From the NCBI RefSeq assembly GCF_900609065.1, contig NZ_UXAU01000020.1, positions 1 through 64,000 on the forward strand: a stretch of 64,000 bases of DNA, given 5' to 3'. Origin of the DNA: Arthrobacter ulcerisalmonis (GTDB lineage: Bacteria > Actinomycetota > Actinomycetes > Actinomycetales > Micrococcaceae). Shown here in pieces: positions 41,873 to 50,925 of the stretch (the first letter of the stretch is position 1; each line of letters starts with the position of its first letter). Made by a program: the position numbers and the translations under genes. The notes under the pieces are model-generated. The model ran no database searches, was not told the DNA's origin, and was given only the letters and a program-made list of their open reading frames with translations.

Positions 41873-43327
41873 GTGCCTCAAAAGAGCCATGAAATGAACA
41901 CTGCCCCGTCGGGAGTCACGGCGGACGCATCCCTCAGCGCCGAGGGATACAAAAAGACCCTGGGGCGCCGGCACGTCACCATGATTGCCATGGGCGGTGC
42001 AATCGGCGTTGGCCTCTTCATGGGTGCCGGCGGCCGGCTGGCCTCCACCGGCCCAGCCCTGATCTTCTCCTACGCGATTGCCGGCGTCATCGCCTACCTG
42101 CTGATGCGCGCCCTGGGTGAGCTCATCATGTACCGCCAGACGTCCGGTTCGTTTGTCAGTTACGCCGGCGAGATGTTTGGACGCAAGGGCGCGTACCTTT
42201 CCGGCTGGATGTACTTCATCAACTGGGCCATGACCGGCATTGCCGAACTCATCGCCATCGGCCTGTACTTCCAGTTCTTCTTCCCCAACGTCCCGGTTGA
42301 GGTCAGCGCCATCGCAGCCCTGCTGCTGCTCGTGGCTGTCAACCTGCTGAGCGTCAAGGCGTTCGGCGAGTTCGAGTTCTGGGCGTCCTGCCTCAAGGTC
42401 GGCGCCATTGTGATCTTCCTGGTGGTGGGCACAGTCATGGTGGTCATGAACGCCAAGGTGGGCGACGGTAACGCGTCCGTCAACAACCTCTTCGCGGCCG
42501 ACGGCGGGATGTTCCCCAAGGGCGCGCTGGTCATGATCCTGGTCCTCAACGCTGTCATTTTCGCCTACAACGCGATTGAACTGGTGGGTATTACCGCCGG
42601 TGAAATGGAAAACCCGGAACGCGAAGTCCCCAAGGCCATCCGCGCCGTGGTGTTCCGCATTGTGGTGTTCTACGTCGGTTCGGTGACCCTGCTGGCCATG
42701 CTGTTGCCCTCGGACCAGTACGTTGCCGGAACCTCCCCGTTCGTCACCGTGTTCGGCCAGATGGGCCTGGCCTGGGTGGGCGATGTCATGAACATTGTGG
42801 TCATCACCGCCGCTCTCTCGTCCTGCAACTCCGGCTTGTACTCGATTGGCCGGATCTTCCGGACCATGGCCAACAACGGGCACGCCCCGCAGTGGCTGAC
42901 GAAAATGTCCAGCCGTCACGTCCCGTACGCGGCGATCTTGGCGATCGCTGGCGTCTACCTGGTGGGCATCCTGCTGAACGTCTGGCTGGGTGGCTCCTAC
43001 GCCTTTGACCTGGCCCTGAACACGGCCTCGATCGGCGTGATCTTCACCTGGAGCACCATCTTCGCCTGCCAGATCATGCTCCGGAAGAAGAAGGGCAAGG
43101 TCTCCAGCCTGCCCATGCCCGGTGCGCCGTGGACCAGTTGGGCAGGGCTGGTGGCACTGCTCATCATTACCGTGCTCATTGGTTTCGACACCATGACCAG
43201 CAAGACCGGTGAGGTCTTCCTCCTGGGACTCTGGACCCTCGCCAGCATCCCGTTCTTCGCCGTGGTGCTGTGGCTCGGCTGGCAAAAAGTCAAGAACAAC
43301 AAGCCGAAGAGCGAACTCTTCAGCTGA
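41873..43327 (+). CDS. APC-family amino acid permease (AnsP/CycA-like)
   Basis: Twelve-helix secondary transporter of the amino acid/polyamine/organocation superfamily. It begins with the family hallmark GRRHVTMIAMGGAIGVGLFMGAGGRL, followed by MRALGELIMYRQTSGSFVSYA and GITAGEMENPEREVPKAI. Similarity in pattern is highest to asparagine or D-alanine/serine/glycine permeases, but the substrate is not certain. Start GTG 41873 has AAGGA 6 nt upstream. A likely operator palindrome lies before it and a terminator follows. Confidence 0.9.
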   Translation: MPQKSHEMNTAPSGVTADASLSAEGYKKTLGRRHVTMIAMGGAIGVGLFMGAGGRLASTGPALIFSYAIAGVIAYLLMRALGELIMYRQTSGSFVSYAGEMFGRKGAYLSGWMYFINWAMTGIAELIAIGLYFQFFFPNVPVEVSAIAALLLLVAVNLLSVKAFGEFEFWASCLKVGAIVIFLVVGTVMVVMNAKVGDGNASVNNLFAADGGMFPKGALVMILVLNAVIFAYNAIELVGITAGEMENPEREVPKAIRAVVFRIVVFYVGSVTLLAMLLPSDQYVAGTSPFVTVFGQMGLAWVGDVMNIVVITAALSSCNSGLYSIGRIFRTMANNGHAPQWLTKMSSRHVPYAAILAIAGVYLVGILLNVWLGGSYAFDLALNTASIGVIFTWSTIFACQIMLRKKKGKVSSLPMPGAPWTSWAGLVALLIITVLIGFDTMTSKTGEVFLLGLWTLASIPFFAVVLWLGWQKVKNNKPKSELFS

Positions 43328-43340
43328 TCCGTCACTGACC

Positions 43341-43382
43341 CCACCGGCTGCCCCTGGATCTCTAGATCGGGGCGGCCGGTGG
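43341..43382 (+). terminator. Terminator hairpin overlapping the end of the convergent gene
   Basis: CCACCGGC (43341-43348) pairs with GCCGGTGG (43375-43382), and inner GCCCC pairs with GGGGC. TGTTTTC follows. It begins 13 bp after the permease stop, but its right half lies inside the last codons of the dienelactone hydrolase gene on the other strand. Confidence 0.75.
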
Positions 43383-44105
43383 TGTTTTCAGGTAGCGGCC
43401 AAAGTGGTTCTCGATTCGTTGCCAGGCCTCTGGCGCCGACTCCGGATCCGGGCCAATCCCCATCACGCGCATCAGGGGCCGCAGCATCACGGGCCCAGCC
43501 TCCTCCTGGTTGAGGAACGCGTGGCCCGCGTGCGGAAACTCCTTGACGTCATGCTCGACGCCGAGTCCTTCAAGCGCCGTTGCCAGCTTGGCTGGTGCCC
43601 CCTTGAGGCTCTTGTCCTTGGCGCCATAGTTGGCCACGATGGGGCAGGCTCCGCGGAGGGCCTCCTCGGGGTGAGCCGGCAGCTTCCCGTAGTTGACGGC
43701 CGCCGCGTCGTAGCCATCGTTCGCCACCAGCAGGGCGAAGCCGCCGCCCATGCAGAAGCCGATCACGCCCGTAGCGCCGGTGCTCAAATCCGAATCCTTC
43801 AGCCACTTGCGCGCCGTCGCAATGTCCGCAAACGCCCGCCCGGTGCCACTGAGCAGGTTCTGCATGGTTGCCACCAGGCAACGCCGAGAACCGCCGTCGC
43901 TGTAAAGGTCGACGGCGAGGGTCAGGTAGCCTGCCGCAGCCAACCTTTCGGCGTGCCGCACCGAATTCGCATCCAGTCCGAAGGCCTCGTGGATCATCAC
44001 GACGCCGGGGAACGGCCCGGGTCCCGCTGGTGTGGCAAGGTAACCGCGAAGGTTTGTCGAGCTGCCGGGGAAGGCGTTGGCACCGGTCAAATCGATGTAG
44101 GTCAT
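43362..44105 (-). CDS. Dienelactone hydrolase family protein
   Basis: A 247-residue alpha/beta-hydrolase. The nucleophile is Cys in GFCMGGGFAL, with Asp in NYGAKDKSL and His in FPHAGHAFLNQE completing the triad. It begins LAT-PAGPGPFPGVVMIHEAFGLDANSV. This Cys-dependent family includes enzymes of chloroaromatic degradation, but many members have other ester substrates. No neighbouring catabolic genes, so substrate unknown. Confidence 0.9.
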   Translation of the reverse strand: MTYIDLTGANAFPGSSTNLRGYLATPAGPGPFPGVVMIHEAFGLDANSVRHAERLAAAGYLTLAVDLYSDGGSRRCLVATMQNLLSGTGRAFADIATARKWLKDSDLSTGATGVIGFCMGGGFALLVANDGYDAAAVNYGKLPAHPEEALRGACPIVANYGAKDKSLKGAPAKLATALEGLGVEHDVKEFPHAGHAFLNQEEAGPVMLRPLMRVMGIGPDPESAPEAWQRIENHFGRYLKTPPAAPI

Positions 44106-44163
44106 GGCCTCACCCTAGCCACTCTGTCGGGGCAGCGGTGTGGAAGTTGCTGAGAAAAGCAAA

Positions 44164-44192
44164 AGGCGGCGAACCCGTGAGGTCCGCCGCCT
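44164..44192 (-). terminator. Terminator of the csbD gene
   Basis: AGGCGGCG (44164-44171) and CGCCGCCT (44185-44192) form a stem with additional ACC/GGT pairs. Read leftwards it is followed by TTTTGCTTTTC, a good T-rich tail for the minus-strand csbD transcript. Confidence 0.8.
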
Positions 44193-44230
44193 GTGCGTGC
44201 TGCCGGATCGCCCGGCGGCACCGCTACTTA

Positions 44231-44407
44231 CTAGTCGCGCTTGAACTCGTCCTTGACGTTTTCGCCGACCTTCTTGGCATCAGCCTTGACCTGGTCGGCC
44301 TGGCCCTCTGCCTTGAGCTTGTCGTTGTTGCTCACGTTACCGGCGGCTTCCTTGGCCTTGCCGCCCAGGTCCTGTGCTGCGTTGCTGATCTTGTCTCCGA
44401 GGCCCAT
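44231..44407 (-). CDS. CsbD family stress protein
   Basis: A 58-residue, highly charged helical protein beginning MGLGDKISNAAQDLGGKAKE and containing KLKAEGQADQVKADAKKVGENVKDEFKRD. This matches the CsbD family, general-stress proteins of unknown biochemical function. It has its own terminator downstream, and its start codon ATG is at 44405-44407. GGCGGCC precedes, with a weak ribosome site. Confidence 0.88.
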   Translation of the reverse strand: MGLGDKISNAAQDLGGKAKEAAGNVSNNDKLKAEGQADQVKADAKKVGENVKDEFKRD

Positions 44408-44546
44408 GTTGGTGGCCGCCTTTCGTGTCGTTGATCAATCCTGAAATTTCAGCCTAACATGAAGGTTGCTTACTATTTTCGTCATCAGCTGGCGGCGAAC
44501 ATGGGGCAGGACTCGACCAGGCAGGCGCCGCCGATAAGCTGGACGG

Positions 44547-44627
44547 ATGACGCTTCACCTCAGCAACGAACATGTCCAGGGCTCGCGCCGCATCAAGCCC
44601 CTGCATCGTCGCGAGGCGCAGCGCTGA
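44547..44627 (+). CDS. Possible 26-codon upstream reading frame coupled to the next gene
   Basis: A short frame (MTLHLSNEHVQGSRRIKPLH...) whose third positions are about 80 percent GC, as in real genes here, and whose TGA overlaps the ATG of the pentapeptide gene (TGATG). It may be a coupling peptide or a small protein. The ribosome site is poor, and no homology is known to me. Confidence 0.35.
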   Translation: MTLHLSNEHVQGSRRIKPLHRREAQR

Positions 44628-45301
44628 TGGCGGCTGCCAAGGCCAAAGCCGCAAAAGTTGCGCCGCCCAAGGCGCCGATCCGCCTTGAAGACCTTGACCT
44701 GCGCGACCTGGACTCCGCAGAGTTCCAGCATGAGGACAAGTTCGACGGCGGCCGGTTCAGTCGCGCGTCCGCGGAGGGCCTTGACCTGGGCGGCGCCGAC
44801 TTCTCCGAATGTGAGTTCCAAGGCATCTCCTTCAACGACACCGAGCTCCGCGGCAGCAGGTTCCGGGACTGCATTATCAGCGAGCTGTATGCCCCGGTGT
44901 TCCGTGGGGCCCGGAGCGTCTGGCGGGACGTGGAGATCAGCAACCTTCGGCTGGGCTCGGCGGAACTCTATGAAAGCGGCTGGCAGGCCGTCCATATCGA
45001 CGGCGGCAAGGTGGACTTCCTCAACCTGCGCGGCGCGAAGCTCACCGACGTCCTCATTACGGACTGCATCATCAACGAACTGGACCTCGGCTCGGTGACC
45101 GGTACCCGGGTGGCGTTGCGGAATTGCACCCTTGGCACCTTGGACGTGCACGGCGCAAAGTTCAAGGACGTAGACCTGCGCGGCAGCGAATTCAGGTCCA
45201 TCAGTGGGCTGGGAAGCCTGGCCGGACTGGTGATCGACGACTACCAACTAAGCCTCCTCGCGCCCTTGCTGGCAGCGCACCTGGGCCTGACCGTCCTCTA
45301 G
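44627..45301 (+). CDS. Pentapeptide-repeat-like protein
   Basis: A 224-residue protein predicted to form a right-handed quadrilateral beta-helix. Recurrent A(D/N)LxxxxF-type five-residue steps are seen, for example LDLGGADFSECEFQGISFND, LRGSRFRDCIISELY, LRGAKLTDVLITDC and VHGAKFKDVDLRGSEF. The N-terminal 30 residues are Lys/Ala/Pro-rich. Start ATG 44627 is chosen, with an upstream in-frame ATG at 44459 rejected for poor coding character. Function unknown; some relatives mimic DNA and protect gyrase. Confidence 0.8.
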   Translation: MAAAKAKAAKVAPPKAPIRLEDLDLRDLDSAEFQHEDKFDGGRFSRASAEGLDLGGADFSECEFQGISFNDTELRGSRFRDCIISELYAPVFRGARSVWRDVEISNLRLGSAELYESGWQAVHIDGGKVDFLNLRGAKLTDVLITDCIINELDLGSVTGTRVALRNCTLGTLDVHGAKFKDVDLRGSEFRSISGLGSLAGLVIDDYQLSLLAPLLAAHLGLTVL

Positions 45302-45319
45302 CTATGTAGGTCCGCCCGG

Positions 45320-46579
45320 TCAGACCGTGACCTGGTCTGGTGCGGCCAGCGGCGCCCGCATGGCCCGCAGCCCCAATGCCACCATGGGCAGCAGTACCGC
45401 GAGCGCCGCGAGGTTGATCCAGAGGAAGCCGCCGGCGCTCAGGATGGGGCCGGCCAACGCCGCCATGCCAGCTGCGCCGAAGTTCATCAGCATGTCATTG
45501 GCACCCTGCAACGGCACCCGGACCTCCTGCGGCGCCGACTGGCTCAGCAGGGACGAGCCGCCCAGCAGGCACGCAGACCAGCCCAGGCCCAACACGCTGA
45601 GCGCCAGCGACATGCTGATGGGTGTGGTCATGGCCGAGCCCAGGATGCCCATCGCGATGGCGGTCCCCAGGATCGCGCAGCCCAGCAGCACCACCTGCGC
45701 GGCCCCCACCTTGTCCACCAGCCAGCCAAACAGCGGGCTCGCCGCATACATGCCAAGGATGTGCAGGCTGATCACAATGCCGATGATCTCCAGAGGCTGG
45801 CCCATGTGGTTCATGTGGACGGGCGTCATGACCATGATCACCACCATGATCATGTGCCCTCCGGTGACTCCGGCCAGGGCAAACATGGACCTGGGTGAGC
45901 GTGCGGCGATCCGCAGCGCAGCCCACGTGCCGTGCTTACTGGAAGGCACGACGGCGGCACCCGGCTGGGCGCTCGACGGTGCTCCCGACTGGGGCACCGG
46001 CGTCGCGGTGGCGAAGAACAGCGCGATCACGCAGGCCGCCGTCAGGAACGAAACGAGCGAGAACAGGTAGGGTCCGGAGAGCGGCACCATTCCGAGGGAT
46101 TGGCCCAGCCGCCGCCCGGGTTCGGAGAGGTTGGGCCCCGCCACGGACCCCACGGTGGTGGCCCAGATGACGATGGCCATAGCCCGCCCTGAGGCGTTGG
46201 CGGGCGCACCGTCCACTGCTGCGTAGCGGGCCTGCAGCCCTGCTGCTTGCGAGGCACCGAAGAAGAGCATGCCCACGGCCATGAGCCAAAACTGGCCCAC
46301 CATGGCGGAAAGCAGAACCAAGCCGGCACCCAGCGTCCCCAGCGCGAATCCGGTGCTGAGCGCCCACCGTCTTCCAGCCCGGAGGGCAAGTTTGGCGAGC
46401 GGGACGGCCACCAGGCCCGCGCCCAAGGTGGAAGCGGTCTGCACAAAGCCGGATGCCGCCGTCGTGCCAGCCAGTTCCTCGGCCAGGACACCGCCCACGG
46501 CGACCCCGGACGCTACGCCGACGCCGGACAGGAGTTGGCCCATCACCAGGACCACCTGGTTCCTACGTACTAGGTTCAC
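45320..46579 (-). CDS. MFS transporter
   Basis: A 419-residue protein with twelve predicted transmembrane helices, likely a drug or metabolite exporter. The loop between helices 2 and 3 (LAKLALRAGRRWALSTGF) is the degenerate MFS motif A, and a central loop (about residues 205-235) separates the two halves. FGWLVDKVGAAQVVLLG is the equivalent motif in the second half. No regulator is adjacent, and the substrate is unknown. Confidence 0.9.
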   Translation of the reverse strand: MNLVRRNQVVLVMGQLLSGVGVASGVAVGGVLAEELAGTTAASGFVQTASTLGAGLVAVPLAKLALRAGRRWALSTGFALGTLGAGLVLLSAMVGQFWLMAVGMLFFGASQAAGLQARYAAVDGAPANASGRAMAIVIWATTVGSVAGPNLSEPGRRLGQSLGMVPLSGPYLFSLVSFLTAACVIALFFATATPVPQSGAPSSAQPGAAVVPSSKHGTWAALRIAARSPRSMFALAGVTGGHMIMVVIMVMTPVHMNHMGQPLEIIGIVISLHILGMYAASPLFGWLVDKVGAAQVVLLGCAILGTAIAMGILGSAMTTPISMSLALSVLGLGWSACLLGGSSLLSQSAPQEVRVPLQGANDMLMNFGAAGMAALAGPILSAGGFLWINLAALAVLLPMVALGLRAMRAPLAAPDQVTV

Positions 46580-46618
46580 GGTGCCAGGCGTCCTTACCTG
46601 CGGCGGCGGACGGCGCGA

Positions 46619-46852
46619 TCAGTCGAAGAAGCCAACAATGTAGCCGATGAAGAAGAGCAGGAAGAGGACCACGCCGGCGCCGATTGCCGCGAGCCAGAAG
46701 ATCTGCTGGCCTTTTCCGGAACCGCGTTGCTTGGGTTCGTTGTAGCCGGCCACTGACCCCTCGCCCGGTGGGGTTTCGCCTGGTGGAACGCCGCCGCCCG
46801 GTTCCAGGCCAGTGATCTTGTCGTCTTCCGGATCCGGATTGGTGCCTGACAC
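46619..46852 (-). CDS. DUF6480-type small membrane protein
   Basis: A 77-residue protein. The N-terminal 50 residues are polar and Gly/Pro-rich (MSGTNPDPEDDKITGLEPGG), followed by a single C-terminal helix (IFWLAAIGAGVVLFLLFFIGYIVGF). The pattern matches small actinobacterial proteins of the DUF6480 family. Function unknown. Confidence 0.75.
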   Translation of the reverse strand: MSGTNPDPEDDKITGLEPGGGVPPGETPPGEGSVAGYNEPKQRGSGKGQQIFWLAAIGAGVVLFLLFFIGYIVGFFD

Positions 46853-46925
46853 GTTGTGCTCCCTCGCTGGACGTCCACTCCTCCCCAGCGTAGCTGTCGG
46901 TCCCCGTGGGACCTAGGCTGGTGCG

Positions 46926-47534
46926 GTGACGTTAATTGAACCTGTAACTTTGGCCGGAGCCCGCGTGATTCTGGAGCCGTTGGCGCCAGAACATCACGAT
47001 GGATTGGTCGCAGCGGCCGCGGATGGCGAGCTCTGGAAGCTTTGGTACACCTCCGTACCCACGCCTGATGGCATGGCAGCCGAGATCCAGCGCCGCCTGG
47101 ACCTGCAGGCCAGTGGCAGCATGCTGCCGTTCACCACCAAGAGGGTCGATCCGGCCACCGGCGGGCCCGGGGACATCATCGGCATGACCACGTACATGAA
47201 CATCGACGCTGCCACGCCACGGCTGGAGATCGGCTCCACGTGGAATGCGGCATCGGCGCAGCGAACGGGTACCAACACCGAGTCGAAGCTGCTGTTGCTG
47301 CAGCACGCCTTCGAGGTCCTGGGCTGCCCCGCCGTTGAATTCCGGACGCATTGGCTCAACCGCCAGTCCCGGGAGGCGATCGCCAGGTTGGGAGCGAAGC
47401 AGGACGGCGTGCTCCGTAACCACTCGCGGACCCTGGACGGGTTGCTCCGCGACACGGTGGTGTTTTCGATTCTTGAGCACGAATGGCCCATGGTCCGCGC
47501 CGGGCTCGAGCACCGGCTCAACCGGCACCGGTGA
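46926..47534 (+). CDS. RimL-type GNAT acetyltransferase
   Basis: A 202-residue acetyltransferase of the RimJ/RimL type: VTLAGARVILEPLAPEHHDGLVAAAADGELWKLWYTSVP at the N-terminus, and QRTGTNTESKLLLLQHAFEVLG, NRQSREAIARLGAKQDGVLRNH in the acetyl-CoA binding half. Likely N-terminal or small-molecule acetylation. Overlaps the next gene by 4 bp (GTGA), so they share a transcript. Confidence 0.88.
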   Translation: MTLIEPVTLAGARVILEPLAPEHHDGLVAAAADGELWKLWYTSVPTPDGMAAEIQRRLDLQASGSMLPFTTKRVDPATGGPGDIIGMTTYMNIDAATPRLEIGSTWNAASAQRTGTNTESKLLLLQHAFEVLGCPAVEFRTHWLNRQSREAIARLGAKQDGVLRNHSRTLDGLLRDTVVFSILEHEWPMVRAGLEHRLNRHR

Positions 47535-48268
47535 CTGGCGTGGAGTTGCACGGCGATGCATCCGGCCGAGCCATGGGCTGGGACGGGGCGGTCAACGCCT
47601 GGCACGTCAGCGGTGGGATCTACCGGATGGGCCGGCGGGAGTGGCTGACGGCGGCTGGCTGGCAGGACGCGTTCGACGACGGCATCCGCACTGTTGTTGA
47701 CCTCCGCAACCAGGCGGAGGTACGGCAGCGGGACACCGACCCGGCCGTGGTGCCGGACGCCGTCGAGGTCGACGTGATTGCTGCTCCCACCGAGGTGCCC
47801 GGCGATGCCCGGTTCGAGGCAATCTGTGGGCCCTATCTCAACAATCCGGCGCACTACGCTGCCAACGCAGAGCTGTTCCCGGCGCAGTTAGTGGGTGTCT
47901 TTCGGGCCATCGCAGCGGGGGCTGAAGAGGGCGATGTGGTGGTGCACTGCGCGGCTGGCCGGGATCGGAGCGGCATGATCGCCGCCATGGTCCAACACCT
48001 TGCGGGGGACTCGGACCAGGACATTGCCGCGGGCTACGAGCGGGCAGCCCGGGGAATCAACGAACGCTACCGCACCCACGGCCCGCCGCACGCCCGGGAA
48101 CGGTACCTCAAGGAAGCTGAGTTGGCGCCGCTGTTGGCTGTCCGCAGGGAACTGGTGGTGCGGTTTGTCCGGGACCTGGACCCGCGCACCTACCTGCTCC
48201 GGCACGGGTTGCCCGCCGCCGACCTGGACGCTGTGTGCCGGCTGGCGGGTGCCGCCGTCGCTCCCTGA
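47531..48268 (+). CDS. Tyrosine/dual-specificity phosphatase family protein
   Basis: A 245-residue phosphatase. The Cys-based active-site loop is VVHCAAGRDRSGMIA (CX5R). The N-terminal GIYRMGRREWLTAAGW and VVDLRNQAEV match bacterial tyrosine-phosphatase-like proteins. Start GTG 47531 overlaps the acetyltransferase stop by 4 bp. Substrates could be phosphoproteins or inositol phosphates; unknown. Confidence 0.88.
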   Translation: MTGVELHGDASGRAMGWDGAVNAWHVSGGIYRMGRREWLTAAGWQDAFDDGIRTVVDLRNQAEVRQRDTDPAVVPDAVEVDVIAAPTEVPGDARFEAICGPYLNNPAHYAANAELFPAQLVGVFRAIAAGAEEGDVVVHCAAGRDRSGMIAAMVQHLAGDSDQDIAAGYERAARGINERYRTHGPPHARERYLKEAELAPLLAVRRELVVRFVRDLDPRTYLLRHGLPAADLDAVCRLAGAAVAP

Positions 48269-48436
48269 CCTGCCGAACGTTCAAATCCCGCGCCGGCATA
48301 ACCCCTGCGTCTGCGCCGGACCCAACGCGCCACGCGTGCCCAGCACCACACGCATCCGTGACCTGGAACCCTGCGACAACCCGGCCTGAGGTGCAAGGAT
48401 GGTTTGGACCGGATTCAGCACAGCAAAGGGCGAACC

Positions 48437-50506
48437 ATGGCCAAAGGCATTTACGTCAGCGCAACCACTCCCGGCTCGGGCAAATCGCTTGTGGCCTTGG
48501 GCCTCGCGGACACGCTGCACCGGCACGCGGACCGGATCGGCTTCTTCAAACCGGTCGTTCAAGGCCCCAACGCGGCGGACGATCCCATGGTGGCGCTGAT
48601 GAAGTCCCGCTTCGCCTTGGACGATGAGCGCTGCCGTGGCGGGCTCACCTTCGATGAAGTGCGCGCCCTGCTCGCTGCCGGTAAAAGGGCAGACATTGAC
48701 GCCCGATGCGTGGAGATTTTCGCCGAAATCTCCCGGCATTGCGACGTGGTCATTGTGGAGGGCACGGACCTCACCGGGCACGACGCCGCCGTCGAGTTTG
48801 ATCTGAACGCCCGCCTTGCAAACAATCTCGCCGCCCCCGTGGTCGCCGTGGTTGGTGCCAAGGGCCGGACCGTTTCGGAGGCTGCGGCAGCTGTAGAGGT
48901 GGCTCGTAAGGAACTTGTTGCGGAGAAGTGCTCGCTGCTGGCCATCATGGTCAACCGTGCAGACCCTGAGGATGTCGAAGCCATCGCCGCAGCCGTGAAA
49001 CCTGGGGCGTCGGGACGTCCGGTCTATGTGTTCCCGGAGCTTGATGAGATTGCCCGCCCCACCACCGGTGAGGTTGCCGCTGCCTTGAGCGTGCGCCAAA
49101 TCGCCGGCCGCGCCGACATGGAGCGCGACGTCCGCGACATCAAGGTCGCCGCCATGAACGTGGGCAACTTCCTGAACGTGCTTGACGAAGGGGCCTTGGT
49201 GATCGTGCCGGGGGACAGGGCCGATGTGATGGTTGCCTGCCTGGCGTCATCGTTCTCGCCGGAATTCCCCGTTCCGTCTGGGTTGATCCTCACCGGCGGA
49301 CTGGCCCCGGACGCCAATATCTACCCGTTGCTGGCGCAGGCACCGTTCCCCGTCTTCGCCACTGACGATGACACGTACACCACTGCCCGCCGGGTAGCTG
49401 AAGTCCGGAGCGAGATTTGGTCCGGGCACCGCCGGAAGGTTGCGTCCGCATTGGGCCTGTGGTCACGCCGCGTGGATGAGGCGGAGTTGGTGGAACGGCT
49501 GCACCTACCCCGTGCGGAGCGGATGACTCCATTGCGCTTCCTCCACGACCTCATTGAACGGGCACGGTCGCAGCGTCGGCACGTGGTGCTGCCCGAAGGC
49601 ACTGACGTCAGGGTGCTCCGCGCCGCCGAGATCCTGCACCGCCGCGACGTCTGCGACCTGACCCTGTTGGGCCCGGAAACCGCGGTCCGCGAACTGGCTG
49701 CGTCCAGTGGCATCGACCTGACTGGCATCAACGTGGTGGATCCGGCCACCTCCGAGCTCCGCCAACAGTTTGCCGAGAAGTACGCCGAGCTGCGGGCGCA
49801 CAAGGGCGTTGACCTGGCCAAAGCTCTGGAAACCATGCAGGATGTCAGCTACTTCGGCACCATGATGGTCCAGCTGGGCGTGGTGAACGGCATGGTCTCC
49901 GGCGCGGCGCACACCACCGCGCACACCATCCGGCCCGCCCTCGAGTTCGTGAAGACCCGTGAGGGCGTCAAGATCGTGTCCTCCGTGTTCCTCATGCTGA
50001 TGGCCGATCGCGTGCTGGTTTACGGCGACTGCGCCGTGAACCCCGATCCGAACGTGGAGCAACTCGCGGACATCGCCGTGGCCTCGGCGGAGACGGCAGT
50101 GCAGTTCGGCGTGGAACCACGCGTGGCCATGCTCTCCTACTCCACGGGCGGTTCCGGCTCCGGCGAAGCAGTGGACGAGGTGCGGCAGGCCACGGAACTG
50201 GTCCGCCAGCGCCGCCCGGATCTCGCGGTGGAAGGTCCCATCCAGTACGACGCCGCCGTGGACGCATCGATCGCAGCCTCCAAAATGCCGGGATCCACCG
50301 TCGCCGGGCAGGCTACCGTCTTCATCTTCCCGGACCTGAATACCGGCAATAACACCTACAAGGCAGTCCAGCAGAGCTCCGGGGCCGTCGCGGTGGGACC
50401 TGTCCTGCAGGGCCTCCGGAAGCCGGTCAACGATCTCTCCCGCGGCTGCACGGTGGAGGACATTGTGAACACCGTTGCCATCACGGCCATCCAGGCGCAA
50501 GGATAA
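48437..50506 (+). CDS. pta: Phosphate acetyltransferase (long form)
   Basis: Converts acetyl-CoA and phosphate to acetyl phosphate. The long, three-domain form: an N-terminal P-loop domain (ATTPGSGKS at about residue 9), a central DRTGG-like domain, and a C-terminal catalytic phosphotransacetylase domain from about residue 365 (RMTPLRFLHDLIERARSQRRHVVLPEG through NTGNNTYKAVQQSSGAVAVGPVLQG). Start ATG 48437 gives 689 residues. It is followed by a strong terminator. With ackA it makes ATP from acetyl-CoA or activates acetate. Confidence 0.95.
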   Translation: MAKGIYVSATTPGSGKSLVALGLADTLHRHADRIGFFKPVVQGPNAADDPMVALMKSRFALDDERCRGGLTFDEVRALLAAGKRADIDARCVEIFAEISRHCDVVIVEGTDLTGHDAAVEFDLNARLANNLAAPVVAVVGAKGRTVSEAAAAVEVARKELVAEKCSLLAIMVNRADPEDVEAIAAAVKPGASGRPVYVFPELDEIARPTTGEVAAALSVRQIAGRADMERDVRDIKVAAMNVGNFLNVLDEGALVIVPGDRADVMVACLASSFSPEFPVPSGLILTGGLAPDANIYPLLAQAPFPVFATDDDTYTTARRVAEVRSEIWSGHRRKVASALGLWSRRVDEAELVERLHLPRAERMTPLRFLHDLIERARSQRRHVVLPEGTDVRVLRAAEILHRRDVCDLTLLGPETAVRELAASSGIDLTGINVVDPATSELRQQFAEKYAELRAHKGVDLAKALETMQDVSYFGTMMVQLGVVNGMVSGAAHTTAHTIRPALEFVKTREGVKIVSSVFLMLMADRVLVYGDCAVNPDPNVEQLADIAVASAETAVQFGVEPRVAMLSYSTGGSGSGEAVDEVRQATELVRQRRPDLAVEGPIQYDAAVDASIAASKMPGSTVAGQATVFIFPDLNTGNNTYKAVQQSSGAVAVGPVLQGLRKPVNDLSRGCTVEDIVNTVAITAIQAQG

Positions 50507-50529
50507 GCGGCGCAAGGTTAAACGAGACG

Positions 50530-50555
50530 GGCCCCGCTGAGAGTTCAGCGGGGCC
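50530..50555 (+). terminator. Terminator after pta
   Basis: A perfect 11-bp stem GGCCCCGCTGA / TCAGCGGGGCC with a GAGT loop, 24 bp after the pta stop. It lies between convergent genes and may stop both, although the T tract is absent. Confidence 0.8.
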
Positions 50556-50576
50556 TGCGGTTCTGAAGGCGCTACG

Positions 50577-50819
50577 TCAGCTGTTGCCGGGTTTGACCGG
50601 GCTGTCCGGCTCTTCCTCCTTGGCCGGCTCATCGGCGAGGCCATCAGGAGTGAGGTCAAGGTCCTCGACGTTCTCGGGTTGCTCCGCGGTGTCTCCGGTC
50701 TGGTCCGCTTTGGCGTGGCCGTTGTCGTCGAGGGCGGGGTTGGCGCCGTCGACGCCGGTGGGATCCTTGGGCTTCTCGGCGGCGGGGTCGTTGTCCGGTG
50801 CTGTGCTTGGGGCCGGCAT
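50577..50819 (-). CDS. Small acidic, disordered protein
   Basis: An 80-residue protein rich in Asp, Glu, Pro and Ala, with no hydrophobic core. The start ATG 50819 is preceded by GCAAGGAGG, a very good ribosome site, which supports it as real. No family is recognised. It lies convergent to pta and divergent from the membrane-protein/regulator pair, in the gap that would normally hold the pta-ackA junction. Confidence 0.65.
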   Translation of the reverse strand: MPAPSTAPDNDPAAEKPKDPTGVDGANPALDDNGHAKADQTGDTAEQPENVEDLDLTPDGLADEPAKEEEPDSPVKPGNS

Positions 50820-50925
50820 GGGTAGTCCTCCTTGCATTGCGTGCGGTGTCTTTCGACCCTAGGCACAACGCGTGACGCATAGCAATGGGTGGGCGTCGGT
50901 GAGGGGCGATCCAACGAGGACGCTA

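Noticed and set aside
41825..43285. 486-codon minus-strand frame opposite the amino-acid permease
   Set aside because: His/Asp/Glu-rich shadow with no domains; the permease has clear APC motifs and its own start and terminator.
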